Source of the DNA: Salinibacterium sp.
GTDB lineage: Bacteria; Actinomycetota; Actinomycetes; Actinomycetales; Microbacteriaceae
NCBI GenBank assembly: GCA_019638845.1
Contig: JAHBSZ010000003.1
Span: 1-64,000, forward strand
Reading direction: 5' to 3'
DNA length: 64,000 nucleotides
In this document: one piece after another, positions 53,694 to 62,693 of the stretch
Layout: each line of letters begins with the position of its first letter
Numbering within the stretch: position 1 is the stretch's first letter
The notes under the pieces: model-generated
Database searches by the model: none
What the model saw: the letters and a program-made list of their open reading frames with translations, nothing else
Told to the model about the DNA's origin: nothing
Program-made: the position numbers and the translations under genes

Positions 53694-54713
53694 TCAGGCG
53701 GTCACGCGACCCTTGACGAATTCGCTGTCCGGCAAGTCAGTGACCGGGAGCCCGGACGCTACGAGTGCCTGACGCGCCTGCTTCATGAGCCGGTCCGGGA
53801 TACGCGGCGCTGGTGCGCGGAGCGCTCCACCGTTGAAGCCTGCGAGCCATTCCTGGTACTTCCAGCCAGTGCGGTTGATGACTGTCGTGCCGACCGCGGA
53901 GCCCACGAGAATCGCTGTGTTTGCTGCGCGGGCCGGCGAGACCTTCCACCACATCTCCATCGCCTGCTCCCAATTGCCGTTGCGGGCCAGTTCGAAGGCT
54001 CGCGGGAAGAAGTCGCTCATCCAGTTGGTGTTGCTGGTGCCCGAGAACTGGAAGTCGAGCACCGACATGAGCGGGATCGCTTCACCCTCGATCGGGCAAG
54101 AGATGAGGACCTCCTCGCGGAAGTGGTGATACATCTCCATGACCCCAGGAATGCCCGGGTTGCCCTGCTCGGCCTTGATCGCGACGATATTCGGGATCTC
54201 ATCGAGAATCCTGCGGACGAACGGCACCGGCATCCCGGCGGGATCAATTCGCTCAAAGCCCCAGGCAGGAAGGCCGAAGAGCATCGCGCCGAGCTCGGTC
54301 GAGTCGCAGAGCCTCTTCGTGTAGTCGAAGACCTCCTCGAGCGTCGTGGGCCAAAACGCAGTCGGATACGAAATCAGGACCCGGTCGGCACCCGCCTTCT
54401 CGGCGAGACCGAGCGCGTAGATGTTCTCCTCAAGCGTATTGAACGCCGCGTGGAAGAACAACTGGAAGTCGGATCCGGCGGCTTCACGCGCTATTGCGGT
54501 AACGCGTGCGTTCTCCTCCGGTGTGATGTTCAACTCGGTAACGAGGAGCGTGCCGGTGAAGCCGAGCTCCTTCAGCTTCAGAATATCGTGGCGAATGGCG
54601 TTCTCGTTGATCGCCGAAAAGTCTTGGGTGTATGAGGGCATCGTCACTGCGACGCAGCCGTTCCAGTGCTGCTTAGCCCAAGCGCGGGCCTCGTCCTTCG
54701 TGTAAGCGACCAT
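53694..54713 (-). CDS. DapA-family aldolase/hydratase
   Basis: A 339-aa protein of the dihydrodipicolinate synthase/N-acetylneuraminate lyase family. The Schiff-base Lys180 is in NIVAIKAEQG. The usual YN.P tyrosine motif is replaced by MLFGLPAWG. Its PTAFWPTTLEEVFDYTKRL segment is typical of the catabolic branch. Branch members include hydratase-aldolases such as NahE/PhdJ, which release an aldehyde plus pyruvate from ring-cleavage products. That would make sense here, but the reaction is not proven. AAGGAGA lies before the ATG. Downstream of the ornithine-cyclodeaminase-like gene (15-bp gap). Confidence 0.82.
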   Translation of the reverse strand: MVAYTKDEARAWAKQHWNGCVAVTMPSYTQDFSAINENAIRHDILKLKELGFTGTLLVTELNITPEENARVTAIAREAAGSDFQLFFHAAFNTLEENIYALGLAEKAGADRVLISYPTAFWPTTLEEVFDYTKRLCDSTELGAMLFGLPAWGFERIDPAGMPVPFVRRILDEIPNIVAIKAEQGNPGIPGVMEMYHHFREEVLISCPIEGEAIPLMSVLDFQFSGTSNTNWMSDFFPRAFELARNGNWEQAMEMWWKVSPARAANTAILVGSAVGTTVINRTGWKYQEWLAGFNGGALRAPAPRIPDRLMKQARQALVASGLPVTDLPDSEFVKGRVTA

Positions 54714-54728
54714 TACATTCTCCTTCTT

Positions 54729-55742
54729 TTACTTCCTTGTGGTGACGATGCCGACCGGCAGCTGGGTACCGCGGCCCTGGGCGCGGGCGCGCTCGACGAG
54801 CATCTCCGCAACGACGATGTCCTGCAGGCCGGAGCCGGTCGACTTATAGATGCGAATGCCGTGGTCGAGGTCCACATCGACATGTCTGAGGAGCACATCA
54901 GACAATGAGACGACGAGACCGTCAACGGTGACCCCGGCATTTCGTGCCGCGATGAGGTCACCGCTGCCGTGAACGACCTCCTCCTTCGTGTCAGCGACGA
55001 TGATGCTTGCGCGGCCGATGAGGTCGGTGGGGAGCTCGCGCTGACCCGGGGTCGTCGATCCGATGGAGATAACTGTGGCGTTCGGCCCGACCCATGCAGA
55101 CTCGATCGTCGGTGTCTCGTCGCGAGAGCGCGCGGCGCAGAGGATGAGGTCCGCGCCCTCGGCGGCCGCCTGAGCGCTGCCCACGGGCACGGCCGACGCC
55201 CCAAAGATACCGTCGAAATCCCTCGCGAAGCGCTCACGGTTTGCCGCCGTGGGGCTGAATACCGAGATGGAACTGAACTTGAGTAAGTGGGACAGCGCGG
55301 TGAGGTGCGACCGCGCCTCGAATCCGGAGCCGATGATGCCCAACCGAAGTGAGCGCTCCGGGGCGATCGTGGCCGTGCCGACTGCGGTGGTCGCCGCCGT
55401 ACGAAGCCCGGTGACGCGGTTGCCGTCGATGAGTGCAACGAGGTCGGCAGTGTCCTTGTCGAAGAGTGATATGAGGTAGCTGACGCGCAGTCCGTCGGCG
55501 AAGGAACCGACGATCGACTTCTGCCCGAACAACTTCCCGCTAGAGGGGATCGACGGCATGATCCGCATCCACTCGCGTTTGCTGTCGGCGAAGATGCGAC
55601 CTGGTGTGCGTCCGTCGTCCTGCGGCGCGCTGTAGGCCGCACGGATGGCGTCGATCGCGACCCCCCAGTCGGACAGCGCCTCGACGTCATCGTCGGTGAG
55701 GAAGAGAGGTAGGCGTGCCGGAAGTTCGGTCTCGGTGCTCAC
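54729..55742 (-). CDS. Ornithine cyclodeaminase/mu-crystallin family protein
   Basis: A 337-aa NAD(P)-binding protein. The Rossmann motif IIGSGFEARSHL is at about 135-146, with E where most members have Q. The preceding RTAATTAVGTATIAPE and the upstream DKDTADLVALIDGNRVTGLR block are diagnostic for the family. Members include ornithine cyclodeaminase, alanine dehydrogenase, ketimine reductases and N-methyl amino acid enzymes. An imine-handling role would suggest that the island's substrate contains nitrogen, which is speculation. AAGGAG lies before the GTG at 55742. Confidence 0.85.
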   Translation of the reverse strand: MSTETELPARLPLFLTDDDVEALSDWGVAIDAIRAAYSAPQDDGRTPGRIFADSKREWMRIMPSIPSSGKLFGQKSIVGSFADGLRVSYLISLFDKDTADLVALIDGNRVTGLRTAATTAVGTATIAPERSLRLGIIGSGFEARSHLTALSHLLKFSSISVFSPTAANRERFARDFDGIFGASAVPVGSAQAAAEGADLILCAARSRDETPTIESAWVGPNATVISIGSTTPGQRELPTDLIGRASIIVADTKEEVVHGSGDLIAARNAGVTVDGLVVSLSDVLLRHVDVDLDHGIRIYKSTGSGLQDIVVAEMLVERARAQGRGTQLPVGIVTTRK

Positions 55743-55792
55743 GTGGTCACTCCTTCGTGATCGCAGTACATGATCATTCAGCGATCAAGCAC

Positions 55793-55807
55793 GATACGTT
55801 TCGTATC
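55793..55807. promoter_or_regulatory. Perfect palindrome GATACGTTTCGTATC
   Basis: Perfect 6-bp arms around TTT, located between the divergent cyclodeaminase-like and aldehyde dehydrogenase genes. A near-identical site lies at 58268-58282. A probable operator for a dimeric regulator of this island. Confidence 0.65.
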
Positions 55808-55863
55808 TATTGAAGACTATACTCCAGAAAGGGACAGGTCTCGACGAGGAGAGAGAAGAGAAT

Positions 55864-57240
55864 ATGACCATTGCGACTGTGAATCCAACGACTGGCAAGA
55901 CCGAGATGATTATCGATCCTCATAATGCCAACGAGGTAGAGCAACGGATCGCCGACACTGCCAAGGCTGCACGGATTCTCCGCAGCACGACCTTCGCGCA
56001 GCGCGCGGAGTGGATGAATGCTGCCGCAGCGATCCTCGATGACCAGGCCGAAGGTTTGGGTGAACTCATCACTATTGAGATGGGTAAGCCGATTGCGCAG
56101 TCCGTCGCCGAAGTGCAGAAATCGGCGAAGGCTATGCGTTTCTACGCCGCCAATGCGGAGCAGTTTCTCGCCGACGTCCAGCTCGACGATCCTTCGACAG
56201 TGGAGGCGTCGAAGGCCTGGACCCGTTACGAGCCGCTCGGCGTCGTCCTCGCGATTATGCCGTGGAACTACCCGCTCTGGCAGGTCATCCGATTCGCAGC
56301 CCCGGCGCTGATGGCCGGGAACGCAGGCCTCCTCAAGCACGCTTCGAACGTTCCGCAATCCGCGCTCTTTCTCGACACCCTCTTCGAGCGGGGCGGGTTC
56401 CCGAAAGGCTCGTTCCGTGCACTGCTCATCGGGGGCGCCGAGGTTGCGACGGTCATTGCGGACCCGCGGGTCAAGGCGGTCACGTTGACCGGTTCCGAGC
56501 CGGCCGGCCGGTCGGTCGCGGCTGTGGCGGGCGACTACATCAAGAAAGCCGTACTCGAGCTCGGCGGTTCGGATCCGTTCATCGTCCTGCCCAGTGCAGA
56601 CGTGAAGGCGGCTGCCGCGATCGCAGTTCGTGCGCGGATCAGCAACAACGGCCAGTCGTGTATCGCCGGAAAACGCTTCATCGTGCACACCGACGTCTAT
56701 GACGAGTTTGCGCAGGAGTTCGCCGGCCGAATGGCCGCACTCAAGGTCGGCGACCCGCTGCTCCGCGAGACGGAGGTAGGTCCGGTCGCGACCGAGTCCG
56801 GCCGGAACGACCTTATCGACCTCGTCGAGGACGCCCGGACGAAGGGTGCGACGATCCTCACGGGGGGCTCGATTCCTGACACTCCCGGCTGGTTCTACGC
56901 GCCGACCGTCATCGCCGACCTGCCTGAGGACGCGCGCCTCATCCAGGAAGAGGCGTTCGGCCCCGTCGCATCGCTCTACCGCGCGAACGACAACGAAGAC
57001 GCACTCCGCATCGCGAATCAGACCACCTTCGGTCTCTCGAGCGCGGTCTGGACAAACGATCTTGATGAAGAGGCGTGGTTCCTTGCGAACCTGGACTGCG
57101 GCGCCGTCTTCATCAATGGCATGACCGTCTCCTATCAGGAGCTGCCATTCGGCGGCATCAAACGCTCCGGCTTCGGACGAGAACTCGCGGCGGTCGGGCA
57201 ACGTGAGTTCTGCAACCTCAAGACGGTTTGGAAGGCTTAG
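55864..57240 (+). CDS. NAD(P)-dependent aldehyde dehydrogenase (succinate-semialdehyde type)
   Basis: A 458-aa aldehyde dehydrogenase. The active site is complete: Asn135 (PWNYPLW), Glu232 (LELGGSDPF) and Cys266 (NNGQSCIAGKR). The PWNYP and NNGQSCIA variants resemble the GabD/SSADH-like class I subgroup. It probably oxidises a semialdehyde released by the aldolase step. The ATG at 55864 has GAGGAGAGAGAAGAG upstream. Followed 36 bp later by the LysR regulator. Confidence 0.9.
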   Translation: MTIATVNPTTGKTEMIIDPHNANEVEQRIADTAKAARILRSTTFAQRAEWMNAAAAILDDQAEGLGELITIEMGKPIAQSVAEVQKSAKAMRFYAANAEQFLADVQLDDPSTVEASKAWTRYEPLGVVLAIMPWNYPLWQVIRFAAPALMAGNAGLLKHASNVPQSALFLDTLFERGGFPKGSFRALLIGGAEVATVIADPRVKAVTLTGSEPAGRSVAAVAGDYIKKAVLELGGSDPFIVLPSADVKAAAAIAVRARISNNGQSCIAGKRFIVHTDVYDEFAQEFAGRMAALKVGDPLLRETEVGPVATESGRNDLIDLVEDARTKGATILTGGSIPDTPGWFYAPTVIADLPEDARLIQEEAFGPVASLYRANDNEDALRIANQTTFGLSSAVWTNDLDEEAWFLANLDCGAVFINGMTVSYQELPFGGIKRSGFGRELAAVGQREFCNLKTVWKA

Positions 57241-57276
57241 TCCGCAAAAATCGAAGACTCCTAGACGACGGAAGGC

Positions 57277-58185
57277 ATGGCAGCGATCGACTACAACTTG
57301 TTGCGACCGCTCCGTGCGCTTCTCGAGGAACGGAGCGTCACCCGGGCAGCGGAGCGGATGCACGTCTCGCAACCCTCGATGTCGCTCGCGCTCGCTAGGC
57401 TCCGTACGCACTACGAGGATCCGCTGCTGGCCCGACATGGGAACCACTACGAGCTCACACCCCTCGGTGAGCGCCTGCTAGAGGCATTGCCCCAAGCGAT
57501 CATCGAGGTGGAGCAGGTGCTCGGATTGCAACCCAGGTTTGACCCGGTGACGAGCACCCGAACGTTTTCGATCGCCGGCGTCGATTACGCGATTGCCCGG
57601 ATCGCGCCGGCGCTGAGCCGGATCGTGGAGCGTGAGGCACCGAACGTTCGCTTCGAGTTCCCGGCGGCGGACGGTCGACTGGTGAACGGCGCGCCGGACT
57701 CGCTTCGCACGATCGACGGCGCGATTCTCCCGCACGGGTATCTCGTAGATCAGCTACACCTCGATTTCGAGCCGGAGGCGTGGGTCTGCATTGTTGACGC
57801 CGTCTCAGGCGTCGGAGAGCGGGCATCGGCGGACGAACTCCTCACCAGGCCCTGGGTGCAGACACTTCCGGCGCGTGACGGTATTACGCCAGCGCGTCAG
57901 CAGCTGCAGTTCCGCGGTATCGACATCTCCGTGGTTGCAGCGACCCCCAATTTCTTCGTGGTCCCGTCGCTCATCATCGGCACGGACCGGGTTGCGATTG
58001 TCCCTGAGGGCTTTGCCCGCATGGCGGTCCGTACAGAGCCGCGCCTCCGCCTTGTCCTCCTGCCGCTTGATCTCGATCCCATTCGAGACGCGTTCTGGTG
58101 GCACATCGATCGGAAACACGATGCGGGGCATATCTGGCTTCGGAGCATCCTCAAGCGGTTCGCGCGTAGCCATCTAAATTCTTGA
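57277..58185 (+). CDS. LysR-family regulator
   Basis: A 302-aa LysR regulator. The winged HTH covers about 4-63 (NLLRPLRALLEERSVTRAAE and HVSQPSMSLALARLRTHYED). A periplasmic-binding-protein-like effector domain follows from about 90. NodD/nahR-type N-termini start in the same DYNLL manner. It precedes the second hydroxylase operon in the same orientation, with a 115-bp gap that holds a palindromic site. It is the best candidate to bind the GATACG motif. Confidence 0.88.
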   Translation: MAAIDYNLLRPLRALLEERSVTRAAERMHVSQPSMSLALARLRTHYEDPLLARHGNHYELTPLGERLLEALPQAIIEVEQVLGLQPRFDPVTSTRTFSIAGVDYAIARIAPALSRIVEREAPNVRFEFPAADGRLVNGAPDSLRTIDGAILPHGYLVDQLHLDFEPEAWVCIVDAVSGVGERASADELLTRPWVQTLPARDGITPARQQLQFRGIDISVVAATPNFFVVPSLIIGTDRVAIVPEGFARMAVRTEPRLRLVLLPLDLDPIRDAFWWHIDRKHDAGHIWLRSILKRFARSHLNS

Positions 58186-58267
58186 TGATACGAATACAAA
58201 AGTCTGCATTCCCTGATGGCGCGCGACGGGGGACCATTGCATTCAGTGAGCTAGCGGCGTACTATTC

Positions 58268-58282
58268 GATACGAAACGTATT
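58268..58282. promoter_or_regulatory. Palindromic motif GATACGAAACGTATT
   Basis: Arms GATACG/CGTATT (one mismatch from perfect) flank AAA, 19 bp before the flavin hydroxylase start. Followed by TTGAAC, as the 55793 copy is followed closely by TTGAAG. Probable operator overlapping or next to the promoter. Confidence 0.6.
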
Positions 58283-58300
58283 GAACACGAAGGAGTGTTT

Positions 58301-59812
58301 GTGAAGACCGACGTCGATGTTGTGGTGATCGGAGGCGGGCCCGTCGGGACGACCGCGCTGGCATTGCTGGGCCGTGCGGGTCTCACCGCAGTCGGCTTCG
58401 AACGGGAAACGGCTATGTGGCCGACGGCTCGCGCCGTCCACTTCGATGGCGAGACAATGAGGACGCTGCAGAGCCTCGGCGTCGCGGCCCGTTTCCAAGA
58501 GGTCACGATCCCGATGAAGGACGTTGAGATAATCAACGAGACTGGCGACGTCCTCGTGCACGCATCCACCGATCGCATCGGTGACCAGGCGTGGAACGAC
58601 CACCTCAGCTTTCATCAGCCCGACATCGAACAGCTCATCTGTGAGGTGGTGGAGGGGACCCCGGAGGTCGATCTCCGTTACGGCGTTACGGTCACGAGGG
58701 TCACGAGCGTCGACGGTGGCATCGAGGTTACGTCGGTCGGCGACGATGGCAAAGAGCAGATCACTCGAGCGCGATGGGCTATCGCAGCCGATGGGGCTCG
58801 CTCCGAGATCCGCCGAGAGCTTGGCATCGAGACCGACAAATATGGCGAGGATGCGCAGTGGCTTGTCGTCGACGGACATCTCATCGATTCCCCTGGATAC
58901 GCCGCTGACATGATTCAGTTCGGCACCCACACCCGCCCCGCCCTTTGGCTCCGCCTTCCCGGCACTCGTGTTCGTATGGAGTTCATGCTCATGTCGGACG
59001 ACGATCCTGAAGAAATCGTGACCCCGGCCGCAGTCGAGCGGATCAGTCGCGGTGTATTGCCGGTCGGCAAGTTTAGTGCGGACCGGCAGGCGGTCTACAT
59101 CTTCCGAGGTCGCATCGCCCAGCACTGGCGAAAGGGAAATGTCTTTCTGGCCGGCGACGCCGCACATCAAGCGCCGCCACTTTTCGGTCAGGGTCTGTGC
59201 GCTGGCATCCGCGATGTCGAGAACCTGGTCTGGAAGCTTGACTTGGTCAGGCGCGGTCTTGCCGATGACGCACTCCTCGACACCTACGAGAGTGAACGAA
59301 AGCCCCATGCGACATTCTGGGTGGAGACGGCCGCTAATCAGGCAGTCGTCATCCAAACCATCGATCCGAAGGTCGCTGAGCACCGTGACGAGTTCATCAA
59401 GACCCACCCGGAGGCGAGTGCCGTGCCACTTGCTCCGGCCCTCGGAGCAGGACTCCACGAGGGCGCCAACGACCCGCGGGCGGGTCGTCTCGGAATTCAG
59501 CCCATTCTGGACGATGGCACTCGACTCGATGACATGGTCGGTAAGCACTTCCTGGTGGCGGCTGATCGCGCGCTTTACGATGCTCTGCCCCAGGGCTTGA
59601 AGGACGCCCTCGATGAGGACAGAGACACGGTAACGCTCCTCGACCCGGCGAAGGTGCAGCAGTTGCTCACTTCCGTTCAAGGGAATGCGGTCGTCTACCG
59701 TCCGGATCACTACATCCTCGGTGTCGGGGACACCGTCGCCGATCTCGAGCGCCTCGTGCGGGAGATTCCGTCCATCGCGCACATTGCGACAACTACCGTT
59801 TCAACCCGTTAG
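58301..59812 (+). CDS. FAD-dependent hydroxylase, MhpA-like
   Basis: A 503-aa flavoprotein monooxygenase. The FAD motif GGGPVG is at 11-16, a DG motif (AADGARSEIRREL) lies near 165 and the second FAD motif LAGDAAHQAPPLFGQGLCAG near 285. Size and the GDAAHQ.PP.FGQGLC.G.RD block match MhpA/3-(3-hydroxyphenyl)propionate-type hydroxylases. A GTG at 58295 would lie within the AAGGAG ribosome-binding site, so GTG 58301 is chosen. Heads an operon: hydroxylase, extradiol dioxygenase, FAH hydrolase, binding protein, OYE reductase. Confidence 0.88.
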   Translation: MKTDVDVVVIGGGPVGTTALALLGRAGLTAVGFERETAMWPTARAVHFDGETMRTLQSLGVAARFQEVTIPMKDVEIINETGDVLVHASTDRIGDQAWNDHLSFHQPDIEQLICEVVEGTPEVDLRYGVTVTRVTSVDGGIEVTSVGDDGKEQITRARWAIAADGARSEIRRELGIETDKYGEDAQWLVVDGHLIDSPGYAADMIQFGTHTRPALWLRLPGTRVRMEFMLMSDDDPEEIVTPAAVERISRGVLPVGKFSADRQAVYIFRGRIAQHWRKGNVFLAGDAAHQAPPLFGQGLCAGIRDVENLVWKLDLVRRGLADDALLDTYESERKPHATFWVETAANQAVVIQTIDPKVAEHRDEFIKTHPEASAVPLAPALGAGLHEGANDPRAGRLGIQPILDDGTRLDDMVGKHFLVAADRALYDALPQGLKDALDEDRDTVTLLDPAKVQQLLTSVQGNAVVYRPDHYILGVGDTVADLERLVREIPSIAHIATTTVSTR

Positions 59813-59821
59813 GAGCACGTC

Positions 59822-60760
59822 ATGGCATTCAGCCCGATCACGCACATCCGACACTTCGATATCGCGGTGCCCGACTTCGAGAAACAGATCGACTTCTACA
59901 AAAACCACTGGGGCCTCACTGTTATGGAGGACGACGGTGACGTCGTCTATTTCGCCGCAGAGGGCTCGCCGGAGCAGTACGTCACTCGCGTGCGTCGTTC
60001 GGCGGACAAGCGGCTCGACCTTGTGGCGTTCGGTGCCGCGGATCGCGCCTCCGTTGATCAGCTCGCACAGCAACTCGGTTCGTCCGGTGTCTCACTCGTG
60101 AAAGAGCCAGATGTCCTGCAGACTCTCGGCGGCGGGTACGGCTTCCGGTTTTTCGATCTTGAAGGTCGGACCGTCGAGGTTTCGACCGAGGTCGAGACCC
60201 GCAAGCACCGCAAGATCGAGGAACGCGAGTCTGTCCCGGTCCGACTCTCGCACGTCGTCCTCAACTCGCCGGAGCCGGAGAAGATGCGCGCCTGGTATGA
60301 GAAGCACCTCGGCTTCCGACTCTCCGACACACTGAATCACCCGCACACAGGTGATCTCTTCTACTTCATGCGGTGCAGCTCGCAGCATCACTCGATGGCA
60401 ATCGCGCGGGCCCCCCACGCATCCCTTCAGCACGCTTCCTTTGAGCTTCGCGGTATCGATGAGTACATGCGCGGCAGCGGGCGGATCATCCGCGCCGGCT
60501 TCAGGAAGATCTGGGGTCCCGGTCGCCATCGCGCTGGCGACAATACGTTCACATACTTTATCGACCCGAATGGGAACACGATGGAGTACACGACTGAGCT
60601 CGCTGAACTCGATGAGGATACTTGGCACCCGAGTATCTTCGACGTGCAGGAGCCGGAGACGTCCGATCAGTGGGGTACCGGCGGCGACATGGACGAGTTC
60701 ATTACTCGTGAGATGTTCAACGATCCCGACAAGGGTCTGTTCATCCCTCCGCCGGTCTAG
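59822..60760 (+). CDS. VOC-family extradiol dioxygenase
   Basis: A 312-aa two-module type I extradiol dioxygenase. Iron ligands are His144 (RLSHVVLNS), His204 (LQHASFEL) and Glu255 (NTMEYTTEL). It is divergent from the two other dioxygenases of the island (at 44780 and 46505), so the three are not recent copies. AGGAG lies before the ATG; 9 bp after the MhpA-like hydroxylase gene. It probably cleaves the ring hydroxylated by that enzyme. Confidence 0.88.
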   Translation: MAFSPITHIRHFDIAVPDFEKQIDFYKNHWGLTVMEDDGDVVYFAAEGSPEQYVTRVRRSADKRLDLVAFGAADRASVDQLAQQLGSSGVSLVKEPDVLQTLGGGYGFRFFDLEGRTVEVSTEVETRKHRKIEERESVPVRLSHVVLNSPEPEKMRAWYEKHLGFRLSDTLNHPHTGDLFYFMRCSSQHHSMAIARAPHASLQHASFELRGIDEYMRGSGRIIRAGFRKIWGPGRHRAGDNTFTYFIDPNGNTMEYTTELAELDEDTWHPSIFDVQEPETSDQWGTGGDMDEFITREMFNDPDKGLFIPPPV

Positions 60761-60783
60761 GCCGACGGATCGGTGGGTGAGCA

Positions 60784-61806
60784 ATGACATTAGTGTTTGC
60801 AGTCGGTTCATTTGAGATCCGGGGAGACGCTTTTCCCGGGCTTGTGGTTGGAGACGATGTCTATGACCTCCGAGCGATCTTGCCGGGTGTTACCGCGACC
60901 TCGGATCTCTTTGACAGATGGGAGGAGAACCTCGACACGATTGCGACGCATGTCGGTGCTCCAACCAGTACACCGCATTCCCTGAGTGGCCTCCGGTCCT
61001 CAGGAGAACTGCGCGTTTTGCCGCCCGTGCAGCCCGTCGGCGTCTTCATTGCTGCCGGAGCCAACTACCGCGAGCACATCATCCAGATGAGCGTCGCGCA
61101 CGGTCTTGGCAGCGAGGGGGCATCGCCCGAGCAGCTCCGAATGGAAGCGACTGCGGAGATCGACGAACGCGCCCAGGTCGGTGACCCGTACGTCTGGACT
61201 GGTATTCCATCTGCGGCAACCGGTGCCTATGACGACATACAGCTTCCGGACTTCGGGACGGACATCGACTGGGAGGTCGAGCTCGGCGTCGTGATCGGTC
61301 GGACCGCATACCGTGTCGCAGCCACGGACGCCCTCAACTACGTCGCGGGGTACACCATCGTGAACGACCTCACCGCACGTTCGCTAGTACCGCGCGACGA
61401 CATGGCGAAGATCGGGACCGACTGGTTCCGGGCAAAGAACCAACCGACCTTCTTCCCGACTGGCCCCGTCGTCGTGCCGGCTCGGTTCGTTGCCGACGTT
61501 TCGAAGCTCCGGATTCAGTTGCGCCTCAACGGCGAGCTAATGCAGGATGCGGTCGCGGACGACCTTGTCTTCGACGTGCCGAATCTCATCGCGTATGCCT
61601 CGTCCGTCGCGATCCTTCGCCCCGGTGACATCCTCATCACGGGGTCGCCGGCCGGGAACGGCTCGCACTGGAAGCGTTTTCTCCGGGACGGCGACGTGAT
61701 GGAGGCGACGATAACCGGACTCGGCGTTCAGGAGACATCGGTCAGAGGCCCGAGCGGCGTGCTCCCACCGTGGCAGGCGAGCCGCGCAGCGAGAGTCGCC
61801 ACGTGA
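60784..61806 (+). CDS. Fumarylacetoacetate hydrolase family protein
   Basis: A 340-aa FAH-family hydrolase/isomerase. Metal ligands are Glu164 and Glu166 (IDWEVELGVVIG) and Asp195 (YTIVNDLTAR). The N-terminal domain (1-80) is also family-like. It contains the substrate loop GANYREHIIQM and the terminal GDILITGSPAGNG. It would act on the ring-cleavage product of the preceding dioxygenase. It shares little beyond motifs with the FAH gene at 43719. Overlaps the next gene as GTGA. Confidence 0.88.
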   Translation: MTLVFAVGSFEIRGDAFPGLVVGDDVYDLRAILPGVTATSDLFDRWEENLDTIATHVGAPTSTPHSLSGLRSSGELRVLPPVQPVGVFIAAGANYREHIIQMSVAHGLGSEGASPEQLRMEATAEIDERAQVGDPYVWTGIPSAATGAYDDIQLPDFGTDIDWEVELGVVIGRTAYRVAATDALNYVAGYTIVNDLTARSLVPRDDMAKIGTDWFRAKNQPTFFPTGPVVVPARFVADVSKLRIQLRLNGELMQDAVADDLVFDVPNLIAYASSVAILRPGDILITGSPAGNGSHWKRFLRDGDVMEATITGLGVQETSVRGPSGVLPPWQASRAARVAT

Positions 61807-62645
61807 CCCTTCGACAATCGTTCTTCGTCCCACCCGTGCCGTTCCTCGTTGCCGAAGAGCTTGGTCTTTTCGCAGAGGCCGGCGTGGAGGTCGAGTCGCG
61901 TCGCGCCCGCTCCAGCACAGAGCAGCTCGACGGACTCCACAGCGGCGAGATCGATCTTGCGATCACCGCGATGGACAACGTCTTCGTCTGGAACCAACGC
62001 GGTGTCGACCTGCGAGTTGTGGCACAGGTCGAGGCAACCACTCTGCTGACTGTGTATGCGCGACCCGGCACTCGCTCGCTCGACGATCTGAGCGGCGGAC
62101 GGTTCGCAGTCGACGCGATGACGAACGGTTTTGCGCTCATCGCGCGGCGGCTTCTCGAGGAGGCGGGGGTGTCAGCGTCGTTCGTCGAAGCCGGCGGAGT
62201 GAAGGAGCGCCTTGACGCCCTCATCGAAGGCACGGTGGATGGGACCCTGCTCGGCCCGCCGCTCGATGAACTCGCCGAGCGAGTAGGCATGGTAGCGCTC
62301 GCCTCGGCGAACGCGGCGTTCCCCGAGCTACCGGGACAAGGGGTCGTCGTGCGGGCCCAACGCCCGGCCGGCGAAAACGCAAAGATCACCGCTTACATTA
62401 GTGCGCTCGCAGCTGCTACGGAAATGGCGAACCACATGGCCGACGCGGACGGCGTTGCATTGCTCAAGGAGAACGGTTTCCCGGGCCGTTCAGCAGTGAA
62501 CGCCTGGCGGTCACGGCCGTCGGGAATCGCCGTCGATTCGGACGGTCTCGCACTCGTCGAGTCGATCCGGGCGGACTTCGGCCTGCTGCCGCCTGGATAC
62601 AAGGGCGCCGCGGACATCCTCGACGGATCGTTCGCGGGGCTCTAA
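61803..62645 (+). CDS. NMT1/SsuA-like substrate-binding protein without signal peptide
   Basis: A 280-aa periplasmic-binding-protein type II fold resembling SsuA/TauA/ThiY. The N-terminal LGLFAEAGVEVESRRA with the following LHSGEIDLAITAMDNVFVW is typical. No signal peptide or lipobox is visible from either possible start (GTG 61803 or GTG 61770), so the protein looks cytoplasmic. No ABC permease or ATPase gene is nearby. It could be a ligand sensor, an enzyme on this fold, or a binding protein that lost export. It overlaps the FAH stop as GTGA. Confidence 0.8.
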   Translation: MTLRQSFFVPPVPFLVAEELGLFAEAGVEVESRRARSSTEQLDGLHSGEIDLAITAMDNVFVWNQRGVDLRVVAQVEATTLLTVYARPGTRSLDDLSGGRFAVDAMTNGFALIARRLLEEAGVSASFVEAGGVKERLDALIEGTVDGTLLGPPLDELAERVGMVALASANAAFPELPGQGVVVRAQRPAGENAKITAYISALAAATEMANHMADADGVALLKENGFPGRSAVNAWRSRPSGIAVDSDGLALVESIRADFGLLPPGYKGAADILDGSFAGL

Positions 62646-62693
62646 GCAAGTGATAACACAAAGGGCCTCGGCCCCTGGACGTCAGGAGAACGC

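Noticed and set aside
55807-57447. 546-codon minus-strand frame opposite the aldehyde dehydrogenase
   Set aside because: No family resemblance; the plus-strand frame has the complete catalytic set of an aldehyde dehydrogenase.
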